This document shows positions 6,719 to 12,710 of a stretch of 12,710 nt of DNA, piece after piece. Each line of letters opens with the position of its first letter. Positions within the stretch are counted from its first letter, which is position 1. The position numbers and the translations under genes are program-made. The stretch is from DATKCN01 sp035513175 (lineage in GTDB: Bacteria > Chloroflexota > Chloroflexia > Thermomicrobiales > CFX8). Location of the stretch: positions 1 to 12,710 of the forward strand of contig DATKCN010000021.1 in the NCBI GenBank assembly GCA_035513175.1. The letters are read 5' to 3'. The notes under the pieces are model-generated. The model searched no databases and was not told where the DNA came from. It saw only the letters and a program-made list of their open reading frames with translations.

Positions 6719-7310
6719 CGCCGCTCTCCTCCTGCGTCTGTTCCTGTTCCCCCGGCGCCGCCACGCCGTTGCCCGGCCCGTCCTCCTCCTTGCGGACGTG
6801 ATGCGCCAGCGCCCACAGCCAGCCGGGCAGCTCCTGCTCGGCCAGCACGCGGTTCAGCACCCGCAGCTCGGTCAGCCGCGCGCCCTGCACCGCCATCAGC
6901 TCCTCGCGGGGCACCCCGGCCTCGTCGATCAGCTTGGCGTCCTGCTCCAACTGCGCCAGGATGCGGTCGCGCCAGGCGCGCGTCTCGCCCGTCGTCAGCG
7001 GCTCGTTCCCTTCCGGCTCGATGTCGGCCGTCGTCATCGGGCGGCTGACGAGCGTGCCCAGCGGCGTCATCACCCAGCGGAAGCCGGACTCGTCGTGCTT
7101 CAGCAGCCCGTGAGCGGCCAGGTCGCGGATGGCCTTCAGCACGACCGCCGTCTCGACCGGCTTGCCCGTCATGCGCTGCACCAGCATGCCCGCCATCTGC
7201 GACACGGTCAGCTCGTCCACCGCCTGCTCGCTCTGGGAGACGGCGATCACGACCGCCACCCGCACCGCGTCACCACCTACGAATGTGGTGGATTCCAGCC
7301 ACGACGCCAT
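6702..7310 (-). CDS. Hypothetical protein with winged-helix-like N-terminal domain
   Basis: The product is about 202 aa and I do not recognise a named family. Residues about 10-75 have the pattern of a winged helix: the helix around VSQMAGMLVQRM, VVLKAIRDLAAHGLLKHDESG as a recognition-helix-like segment, then RWVMTPLGTLVSRP as the wing. Residues about 95-165 look mainly alpha-helical and charged. The last 25 or so are an acidic, Gln/Glu-rich tail with low complexity. The frame extends to an ATG at 7382, but GGAAGG (7320-7325 on the complement) is spaced 9 nt only from the ATG at 7310, which I chose. It overlaps the M20 peptidase gene by 17 bp and precedes it, so it may regulate that operon or the divergent adenosine deaminase gene. 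That is inference from position. Confidence 0.75.
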   Translation of the reverse strand: MASWLESTTFVGGDAVRVAVVIAVSQSEQAVDELTVSQMAGMLVQRMTGKPVETAVVLKAIRDLAAHGLLKHDESGFRWVMTPLGTLVSRPMTTADIEPEGNEPLTTGETRAWRDRILAQLEQDAKLIDEAGVPREELMAVQGARLTELRVLNRVLAEQELPGWLWALAHHVRKEEDGPGNGVAAPGEQEQTQEESGDDGTD

Positions 7311-7453
7311 CGCGCACATCCTTCCCCACACGCCGGGCTCCGCTGGTTGACCCGGCGCCCGCCCTCGCGCGTCGATCATCATCCCTGTATTATCATCCGT
7401 CGCGTCTGATGCTGCCGGGCCACGCAGTACACGCGTCGAACGACGGAGCCACC
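7311..7453. promoter_or_regulatory. Divergent promoter region between the winged-helix gene and add
   Basis: This region carries one AT-rich block in GC-rich DNA. On the + strand TATTAT (7388-7393, preceded by TG) serves as a -10-like box for add. On the minus strand the same bases read GATAAT (7394-7389), a -10-like box for the winged-helix/M20 operon with a leader of about 70 nt. No good -35 was found for either direction. A 6-bp dyad, GCCGGG (7332-7337) with CCCGGC (7351-7356), lies between the -10 block and the minus-strand gene and could be an operator. Confidence 0.4.
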
Positions 7454-8509
7454 GTGCGACATCTCACTCCCGCCGAGCGCGCCTACATCGAGCGCATGCC
7501 GAAGGCCGAGCTGCACGTGCACCTGGAGGGGACCGTGCGGCCGGAGACGCTGCTGGAGCTGGGACGCCGCCACGGCGTCGAGTACCCCTTCACCGACGCC
7601 GCCGGCGCCCGCGACTGGTACCGCTTCCGCGACTTCCCGCACTTCATCGAGGTCTTCATGGGGGTCTGCAACAGCCTGCTCACCGTCGAGGACTTCGAGC
7701 GTGTCACCTATGAGCTGGCCGAGGACGCCCATCGACAGAACATCCAGTATCTGGAGGTCACGTTCGCGCCAGCATCGCCGATCGCGCCGCGCAACAGCGC
7801 CGTCCCGGACATCGTCCTGGCCGGCATGCGCGCCGGGGCCCGGCAGGGCTACGACGATTTCGGCGTGCGCATGCAGTTCATCATCGACGCCGTCCGCAGC
7901 CGCCCGCCCGAGCACGTGCAGGCCATCGCCGAGTGGGCGGTCGACAACCTGGGCGACGGGCTGGTCGGCATCGGGCTGGGCGGCGCCGAGGTCGGCTTCC
8001 CGGCCTCGCTGCACGCCGCCGCCATGCGCTTCGCCGCCAAGCGGGGCGCGCGGGTCAGCCTGCACGCGGGAGAGACGGTCGGCCCCGAGAGTGTCTGGGA
8101 CGCGCTGGAGACGGGCAGCGAACGCATCGGGCACGGGGTGACGAGCATCCACGACCCACGGCTGGTCGAGCATCTGGTCCAGCAGGCGGTCGTGCTGGAG
8201 GTGTCGCCGACCAGCAACATCTGCCTGGGCGTGGCGCGCTCCTACGAGGAGCACCCGTTCCGGGCGCTGCACGACGCCGGGGTGCTCGTCACCGTCAACA
8301 GCGACGACCCGCCGATGTTCGACACCGACCTGACCGGCGAGTACCTGGCGCTGGCCGAACGCTGCGGCTTCACCCTTGACGAGCTGTCGGCGCTGAGCCT
8401 GCGGGCCGTCGCGTCGTCCTTCCTGCCGGGCGGGGAACGGGACGCGCTGGCCGCCCGCTTCCGCGAGCAGATGCGGGTCCTGCGCGCCGCCCTGGCCGGA
8501 GCGCCGTGA
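7454..8509 (+). CDS. add: Adenosine deaminase family protein
   Basis: The enzyme hydrolyses adenosine or deoxyadenosine to (deoxy)inosine plus ammonia in purine salvage, in the cytosol. With a GTG start the protein is 351 aa, usual for bacterial members. Active-site residues are in place: His21 and His23 (ELHVHLEG), His204 and Glu207 (LHAGET), His227 (RIGHG), the CPTSN-like PTSN loop, and Asp284-Asp285 (NSDDP). Zinc ligands by family knowledge are His21, His23, His204 and Asp284, with Glu207 as proton shuttle. The usual GD-E motif reads GGAE, a variant also found in members such as aminodeoxyfutalosine deaminases, so that activity or adenine deaminase remains possible. The GTG at 7454 has CGGAG 5 nt upstream and yields the canonical short N-terminus. 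An ATG at 7409 would add 15 residues and lie almost on the inferred transcription start. Confidence 0.92.
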   Translation: MRHLTPAERAYIERMPKAELHVHLEGTVRPETLLELGRRHGVEYPFTDAAGARDWYRFRDFPHFIEVFMGVCNSLLTVEDFERVTYELAEDAHRQNIQYLEVTFAPASPIAPRNSAVPDIVLAGMRAGARQGYDDFGVRMQFIIDAVRSRPPEHVQAIAEWAVDNLGDGLVGIGLGGAEVGFPASLHAAAMRFAAKRGARVSLHAGETVGPESVWDALETGSERIGHGVTSIHDPRLVEHLVQQAVVLEVSPTSNICLGVARSYEEHPFRALHDAGVLVTVNSDDPPMFDTDLTGEYLALAERCGFTLDELSALSLRAVASSFLPGGERDALAARFREQMRVLRAALAGAP

Positions 8510-8520
8510 CCGCCGGTCAC
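8506..8520 (+). terminator. Short hairpin at the add stop codon
   Basis: GTGACC (8506-8511) and GGTCAC (8515-8520) form a perfect 6-bp stem with a GCC loop that includes the stop codon. There is no T-run. It may be a weak terminator or a chance dyad. Confidence 0.25.
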
Positions 8521-8538
8521 CGTTCGGGCCGCGCGGCG

Positions 8539-8568
8539 TTGGTGTGGGCGCCCCTCCGGTGGTAGCAT
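8539..8568 (+). promoter_or_regulatory. Possible rex promoter
   Basis: TTGGTG (8539-8544) and TAGCAT (8563-8568) are separated by 18 bp and resemble -35 and -10 boxes. A start near 8575 would leave a leader of about 170 nt before rex. The leader contains an imperfect dyad at 8642-8657 (CGTTT...AAACACG). It does not match the Rex operator consensus, so autoregulation cannot be claimed. Confidence 0.35.
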
Positions 8569-8746
8569 TTGCCTGTTCTCGGTGAGGCACAGGGCGCTAT
8601 TTCAGCCATCCGCCATCCGCACGTGCTGCTGACGACCGTTGCGTTTTCTGAAACACGAGTGGTGTCACATTGGAACAGTTCGGAGCGTCGCGCGGCCTGG
8701 AGGCAGAGCGCCGCGGCGCCGGCGACACGGGCAGCAGGTTGGACTG

Positions 8747-9472
8747 ATGGAGCACCACGGACTTCCGCCACGGGATGAGCAGCCCGAGATTCCCGACATC
8801 GTCATCCGCCGCCTGCCGATCTACGTCCGCACGCTCAAGCACATTGACGCCGCCGGCATCGCCACCGTCTCCTCCGACGACCTGGCCGCGCAGATCGGCG
8901 TGACCGCCGCGCAGATTCGTCGCGACCTGTCGTACTTCGGCAAGTTCGGCAAGCAGGGCAAGGGCTATGAGGTCGCCACGCTGGTGGCCGAGATCCAGCG
9001 CATCCTGAACCTCGACCGCGAGTGGGAGGTCGCGCTGGTCGGCTTCGGCCACCTGGGGCAGGCCATCGCCGCCTACCGGGGCTTCGAGGCCTCGTCGTTC
9101 CGCATCACCGCCATCTTCGACCGCAACGCCGAGCGCGTCGGGCAGGTCGCCGAGAGAGGCGTGCGCGTGATGGCCGAGTCGGACATCTCGCGCGTCGTGC
9201 GTGAGAACGGCATCCGCATGGGCATCGTCGCGGTGCCGGCCGGCGCGGCGCAGGATGTCACGAACGCGCTGATCGCCGGCGGCGTCAGCGCCATCCTCAA
9301 CTACGCGCCGGTCATCCTGCGCGCGCCGGAGAACGTCTGGATCCGTGACGTGGACCCGACCAGCGCCATGCAGTCGATGACCTACTACCTCGCCAAGCCG
9401 GCCGAATCCCCAAGCGAGATCGGCCCCAACGGCGCCGTCCTCAAGGCCGTCGAGGCCGCCAACGGGCAGTAG
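8747..9472 (+). CDS. rex: Redox-sensing transcriptional repressor Rex
   Basis: Rex senses the NADH/NAD+ ratio. Bound to NAD+ or free it represses genes for fermentation and respiration; NADH releases it from DNA. The 241-aa product has the family layout. The N-terminal winged helix contains TVSSDDLAAQIGVTAAQIRRDLSYFGKFGKQGKGY (about residues 43-77), very close to the family signature RKDLSYFGEFGKRGVGY. The Rossmann NAD(H) domain starts with VGFGHLGQAI (G99-F-G101-H-L-G104). Further family blocks are VPAGAAQDVTNALIAGGV and the ILNYAPVIL segment, and the C-terminal helix for domain swapping begins near TSAMQSMTYYLAK. The ATG at 8747 has AGG 8 nt upstream and gives the standard N-terminus; an in-frame upstream start at 8639 would add 36 atypical residues. 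The downstream beta-glucosidase gene is 79 bp away on the same strand and has a strong ribosome binding site. Confidence 0.96.
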   Translation: MEHHGLPPRDEQPEIPDIVIRRLPIYVRTLKHIDAAGIATVSSDDLAAQIGVTAAQIRRDLSYFGKFGKQGKGYEVATLVAEIQRILNLDREWEVALVGFGHLGQAIAAYRGFEASSFRITAIFDRNAERVGQVAERGVRVMAESDISRVVRENGIRMGIVAVPAGAAQDVTNALIAGGVSAILNYAPVILRAPENVWIRDVDPTSAMQSMTYYLAKPAESPSEIGPNGAVLKAVEAANGQ

Positions 9473-9501
9473 CCCGCTCCGTCGCGCCTGATTCTCTGCG
9501 G

Positions 9502-9546
9502 TATCCTGCGTCCGGACGCTCACCCACGACGTGCGACGGCAGGAGG
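9502..9546 (+). promoter_or_regulatory. Possible -10 box and strong ribosome binding site before the beta-glucosidase gene
   Basis: TATCCT (9502-9507) is a -10-like hexamer with no clear -35. AGGAGG (9541-9546) is a consensus ribosome binding site 5 nt before the ATG at 9552 and fixes that start over the in-frame GTG at 9531. The gene could be transcribed on its own or together with rex. Confidence 0.4.
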
Positions 9547-9551
9547 TTCCC

Positions 9552-10925
9552 ATGCCTGACCCCGACCTGACGCGCTTCCCGTCCGGCTTCCTGTGGGGCG
9601 CGGCGACCTCCGCCTACCAGTGCGAGGGCGCCGTCGCTGTCGATGGCCGCGGGCCGTCGATCTGGGACGCCTACTGCCGCGCGCCCGGCGCGATCGAGAA
9701 CGGCGACACCGGCGACGTGGCGGCGGACCACTACCACCGCTGGCGCGATGACGTGGCGCTGATGGCGGGCATGGGTCTCGGCGCATACCGCTTCTCAACC
9801 GGCTGGTCGCGGGTCATCCCGGATGGCCTGGGCGCGGTCAACCAGGCCGGGCTGGACTTCTACGACCGGCTGGTCGATGGGTTGCTGGCGGCGGGCATCA
9901 CGCCGCTCGTCACGCTGAACCACTGGGACATCCCCCAGACGCTTCAGACGCGCGGCGGCTGGGCCAACCGCGCCACGATCGACGCCTTCACCCGCTACGC
10001 CGATGTCGTCACCCGCCGCCTGGGAGACCGCGTGAAGCTGTGGGTGACGCACAACGAGCCCTGGGTGATGGCTTTCCTGGGCTGCTACTACGCGCAGCAC
10101 GCGCCGGGCCTGCGCGACGCGACGCTGGCGTTGCAAGTCGCCCACCACCTGCTGGTCTCCCACGGACAGGCGGCACCGGTCATCCGCGCCAACAGCCACG
10201 GCGCCGAGGTCGGCATCGTCAACGTGCACTTTCCGAACCGCCCGGCCAGCGACAGCGAGGCCGACCGCGTCGCGGCCACCCGCGCCGACGCCATCGACAA
10301 CCGCTGGTTCCTTGATCCGCTCTTCCGTGGCACGTACCCGCCGGAGATCGTTGAATGGTACGGGGAGCGCGCCCCGCTGATCGATCCCGGCGACATGACG
10401 ACGATCGCCGCGCCGATCGACTTCCTGGGGGTGAACTACTACTACCGCCGCGTCATCGCCGCCGATCCCGCCGAACCGCTGTTCGGCTATCAGGAGCTGC
10501 CGCACGAAAGCAGCGCCGCCACCGGCATGTTCTGGAGCGAGATTCACCCGCCGTCGCTGGGGGATTTCCTGCTGCGCCTCTCCCGCGAGTGGCCGGTCCC
10601 AGCCATCTACATCACCGAGAACGGCCTGCCAACGCCGGAGGAGCCGCTGGTGGATGGGGTCATCGACGATCAGCCGCGCATCGACTACCTGGCAGCCCAC
10701 ATCGACGAGGTCGGGCGCGCGATCGAGGGGGGCGCGCCAGTGCGGGGCTACTTCGCCTGGTGTTTGCTGGACACCTTCGAGTGGAACTACGGCTACCGGC
10801 CCCGCTTCGGCCTCGTGCGTGTCGAACGCCCCTCGCTGGCGCGTGTCCCGAAAGCCAGCGCGCGCTGGTATAGCCGTGTAGCGGCTGGAGGGAGCAGGGC
10901 TGACGACTTGCGTTGCCTAACCTGA
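9552..10925 (+). CDS. Glycoside hydrolase family 1 beta-glucosidase
   Basis: GH1 enzymes remove beta-linked glucose or galactose from the non-reducing end of oligosaccharides by a retaining mechanism. The 457-aa product has full family length. It opens with the GH1 signature FPSGFLWGAATSAYQCEG (residues 9-26). Other landmarks are the YRFSTGWSR block, LNHWDIPQ, the acid/base Glu169 (THNEPW), the NYYYRR segment, the nucleophile Glu356 (YITENGLP) and the sugar-binding CLLDTFEWNYGYRPRFGLV near residues 406-424. There is no signal peptide, so it acts in the cytosol on imported di- or oligosaccharides. No sugar transporter lies beside it. The last 17 or so residues after KASARWYS depart from the usual helix, which may be simple variability at the terminus. 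Beta-glucosidase is the likely activity; beta-galactosidase or beta-fucosidase side activity is common in the family. Confidence 0.95.
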   Translation: MPDPDLTRFPSGFLWGAATSAYQCEGAVAVDGRGPSIWDAYCRAPGAIENGDTGDVAADHYHRWRDDVALMAGMGLGAYRFSTGWSRVIPDGLGAVNQAGLDFYDRLVDGLLAAGITPLVTLNHWDIPQTLQTRGGWANRATIDAFTRYADVVTRRLGDRVKLWVTHNEPWVMAFLGCYYAQHAPGLRDATLALQVAHHLLVSHGQAAPVIRANSHGAEVGIVNVHFPNRPASDSEADRVAATRADAIDNRWFLDPLFRGTYPPEIVEWYGERAPLIDPGDMTTIAAPIDFLGVNYYYRRVIAADPAEPLFGYQELPHESSAATGMFWSEIHPPSLGDFLLRLSREWPVPAIYITENGLPTPEEPLVDGVIDDQPRIDYLAAHIDEVGRAIEGGAPVRGYFAWCLLDTFEWNYGYRPRFGLVRVERPSLARVPKASARWYSRVAAGGSRADDLRCLT

Positions 10926-10999
10926 CCTGCCGCTAGCTGTGCTTCTTCACCGAGCCGGGACGCCAGGCTGACTTTCGCCCGCCGGGATTTGCGGGCCAG

Positions 11000-11018
11000 C
11001 CGGCGCGCTCGTCGCCGG
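11000..11018. terminator. Hairpin between convergent bgl and sigma-factor genes
   Basis: The 207-bp gap 10926-11132 lies between two gene ends and holds no gene I can support. CCGGCG (11000-11005) pairs with CGCCGG (11013-11018) around a 7-nt loop, and CCCGC (10978-10982) pairs with GCGGG (10991-10995) just before it. Either could end transcription from one or both sides. Neither is followed by a T-run. Confidence 0.3.
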
Positions 11019-11132
11019 TCAGGAGCGAGGAACACGGGATGCCGGACTCTTGAACGGCGCGCGATGCGGTCCGGCTAGCCAACGGGGTGAGCAGACCGTG
11101 TCTAGCGGGTCTGTGCATGCCTGCCGCACGTC

Positions 11133-12278
11133 TCAAGCGCGCAGTTGCGCGTTGAGCCGCGCGGCCTGTCGCGTGAGGTGGTCGCGTTCGGGGAGACTCG
11201 ACGCTGCGCGGGCCGCGTCGGCGTAGAGCCGGGCCGCTGTCACTGGGTCACCGTCACGCTCGTGCAGGTATGCCGCGACGGCGGTGTAGCGGGGCAGCGC
11301 GGGGTCGAGCTCTGCCAGGGCGGCCAGACCGGCCCGTGGGCCGTCGGCCTCGCCGACGGCGACGGCCCGGTTGAGGCGGGCCACCGGGCTGTCGGTGAGG
11401 CGCGCCAGCTCGTCATACCACTCGACGATCTGCGCCCAGTCGGTCTCCGCGGCCGTGCGGGCGTCGGCATGGAGCGCGGCGATGGCGGCCTGGGCCTGGT
11501 ACTCGCCCAGGCGGTCGCGGCTGAGGGCTGCCTGAAGCACGTCGACCCCCTCGGCGATCAGGCGGGTATTCCACAGGTTGCGGTCCTGCTCGGCAAGCGG
11601 CACGAGCCTGCCGTCGGGGCCGGTCCGTGCCGGGCGCCGTGCGTGGTGGAGCAGCATGAGCGCGAGCAGGCCCGCGACCTCCTCATGCTTGAACTGGGCC
11701 GCCAGTTGGCGAGTGAGCCGGATCGCCTCGGTGGCCAGGTCGACCTCGCCGGAGTAGCCCTCGTTGAAGACCAGGTAGAGCACGCGCAGCACCGTGGCGA
11801 CGTCCCCGGGCTCGTTGAAGCGGACGCCCGAGACGGTCCGCTTGGCCCGGCTGATCCGCTGGGCCATCGTTGCCTCCGGCACGAGGTAGGCCCGCGCAAT
11901 CTGCCGCGTGGTCAGGCTGCCGACCGCGCGCAGCGTGAGGGCGATGGCCGAGGCCGGCGTCAGGGACGGATGCGCGCACAGGAAGTACAACTGGAGCGTG
12001 TCGTCCACCTCCTCGCCCGGGTCGGGAGTGGGCTTACTCTCGACGAGCGCCTCGCGGTTCCGCCGGGAGGTATCGGCGCGGGCGGCGTCGAGGAACTTCC
12101 ACCAGGCCACGGTGACCAGCCAGCCCCTGGGGTCGCGTGGCGGGTCGTCGGGCCAGACGCGCACGGCCTCGACCAGGGCATCCTGCACGGCATCCTCGGC
12201 CGCCGCGAAATCGGCGCCGCGACGGACGAGGATGCTGGTCACGGTCGGGGGGAGGGTCCGCAGCAGGACCTCGTCCAT
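11133..12278 (-). CDS. ECF42-like RNA polymerase sigma factor with long C-terminal extension
   Basis: Residues 1-70 form sigma region 2: AEDAVQDALVEAVRVW at 27-42 (region 2.2) and DPRGWLVTVAWWKFLDAAR at 49-67 (region 2.4). Region 4 lies at about 104-150, with the helix-turn-helix in TTRQIARAYLVPEATMAQRISRAKR. The remaining 230 residues are a helical extension containing FNEGY (171-175) and a TPR-like segment with PVARLNRAVAVGEADG. At 381 aa it is about twice the size of a plain ECF sigma factor, matching the ECF42 group. That group lacks a normal anti-sigma factor, and its extension is reported to matter for activity. The gene starts 6 bp after the stop of the DGPF protein gene, its known genomic partner; GGAG (12288-12291) inside that gene serves as ribosome binding site, 9 nt from the ATG. 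Target promoters and inducing signal are unknown. Confidence 0.93.
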   Translation of the reverse strand: MDEVLLRTLPPTVTSILVRRGADFAAAEDAVQDALVEAVRVWPDDPPRDPRGWLVTVAWWKFLDAARADTSRRNREALVESKPTPDPGEEVDDTLQLYFLCAHPSLTPASAIALTLRAVGSLTTRQIARAYLVPEATMAQRISRAKRTVSGVRFNEPGDVATVLRVLYLVFNEGYSGEVDLATEAIRLTRQLAAQFKHEEVAGLLALMLLHHARRPARTGPDGRLVPLAEQDRNLWNTRLIAEGVDVLQAALSRDRLGEYQAQAAIAALHADARTAAETDWAQIVEWYDELARLTDSPVARLNRAVAVGEADGPRAGLAALAELDPALPRYTAVAAYLHERDGDPVTAARLYADAARAASSLPERDHLTRQAARLNAQLRA

Positions 12279-12284
12279 GGCGCG

Positions 12285-12692
12285 TCACTCCGTGATGGTC
12301 GGTGGATCGCCCAGGAATGGGCGAATTTCGAGCCATTCGTGGATCGGCTTCCCACCGGCGCCGGGAGCCGCGGACAGCTCGCCGGCCAGCTCGAGCGCCC
12401 GCTCCCAGGTCTCGACGTCGATCACCATCCAGCCGGCGATCAGATCCTTGGTCTCCGCGAACGGGCCGTCGGTGATCGGCGGCCGTCCCTCGCCGTCGTA
12501 GCGGACGAACGTGCCCTCCGGGGAGAGCGCATGCGTGTCGACGAACTCGCCCGATTCCTCGAGCCGGGCGGCGAAGTCCCGCATGTACTGCACGTGGGCC
12601 GAAAACTCCTCCGGCGTCCACTGGTCCATCGGCACGTCATTGACTGGCGCCGGCGCGCCGCGGTAGTGCTTGAGCAGCAGGTACCTGGGCAT
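12285..12692 (-). CDS. YCII-related DGPF-domain protein
   Basis: This small protein of 135 aa has the YCII/DGPF fold: MPRYLLLKHY as first strand, the helix around EEFSAHVQYMRDFAARLEESG, then the name-giving DGPF at 75-78 inside TDGPFAETKD, and AGWMVIDVETWERALELA as the last strand and helix. The family is ferredoxin-like in fold and dimeric; its biochemical role is unknown. It is commonly encoded beside ECF42 sigma factors, as here with a 6-bp gap, so it likely serves as a partner or target of that regulator. Two ATGs are adjacent (12695 and 12692). The GGAG at 12699-12702 is 6 nt from the second but only 3 nt from the first, so I chose 12692. Only 18 bp lie beyond the start, so the operon promoter is outside the window. 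The gene is complete. Confidence 0.93.
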   Translation of the reverse strand: MPRYLLLKHYRGAPAPVNDVPMDQWTPEEFSAHVQYMRDFAARLEESGEFVDTHALSPEGTFVRYDGEGRPPITDGPFAETKDLIAGWMVIDVETWERALELAGELSAAPGAGGKPIHEWLEIRPFLGDPPTITE

Positions 12693-12710
12693 CATGTTCT
12701 CCTTTGGTCC

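Noticed and set aside
4901..7048. 715-codon open frame on the plus strand
   Set aside because: It runs out of frame through the redoxin gene and then antisense to the M20 and winged-helix genes, and reads as Arg/Pro/Ala/His-rich low-quality sequence.
7379..8590. 403-codon open frame antisense to add
   Set aside because: It covers a gene with complete active-site motifs on the other strand and has no recognisable domain of its own.
8630..8690. Rex operator upstream of rex
   Set aside because: The dyads present do not match TTGTGAA-N4-TTCACAA or its known variants closely enough to claim autoregulation.
10793..11035. Basic 80-codon frame on the minus strand after the beta-glucosidase gene
   Set aside because: It overlaps the true 3' end of the beta-glucosidase gene, lacks a ribosome binding site, and its Arg-rich content is typical of a false frame.

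Overview
The window is high-GC bacterial DNA (roughly two thirds G+C by eye) with ten protein-coding genes. No rRNA, tRNA, insertion sequence, phage gene or CRISPR array was seen. The gene set points to a Chloroflexota of the Thermomicrobia/Sphaerobacter type: a Rex redox repressor, a solute-binding lipoprotein with a long Pro/Thr/Glu-rich linker, an ECF42-like sigma factor paired with a DGPF (YCII) protein, and a probable selenoprotein. This placement is inferred from gene content and style, not from a marker gene.

Layout. 1-1106 (-) is the 5' part of a family 5 (peptide/nickel type) ABC-transporter solute-binding lipoprotein that runs off the left edge. A 552-bp gap follows, with no convincing gene. 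1659-3929 (+) is metE, cobalamin-independent methionine synthase, with a GC-rich hairpin after it. After a further gap, 4369-5415 (+) encodes a TlpA/AhpC-type redoxin whose reading frame is interrupted by one TGA, exactly where the family has its redox cysteine; a SECIS-like hairpin lies just downstream. I read it as a selenoprotein. Convergent to it are 6718-5480 (-), an M20 metallopeptidase, and the overlapping upstream gene 7310-6702 (-), a protein of unknown role with a winged-helix-like N-terminus. Divergent from that pair is 7454-8509 (+), adenosine deaminase. It is followed by 8747-9472 (+), rex, and 9552-10925 (+), a GH1 beta-glucosidase. At the right end a two-gene operon reads leftwards: a YCII/DGPF protein (12692-12285) and an ECF sigma factor with a long C-terminal extension (12278-11133).

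How the genes work together. Most are independent metabolic units: methionine synthesis, purine salvage, sugar hydrolysis, peptide uptake and peptide hydrolysis. Two associations are functional. The DGPF protein and ECF42-like sigma factor form a known conserved pair. The winged-helix protein and M20 peptidase are translationally coupled. Rex (NADH/NAD+ sensing) and the Sec-redoxin both concern redox state, but nothing in the sequence links them.

The most notable item is the UGA-containing redoxin. Its active site reads W-U-G-C-R (a UxC motif, one residue shorter than the usual CxxC), set between an N-terminal domain with its own cysteines and a C-terminal TPR-like segment.
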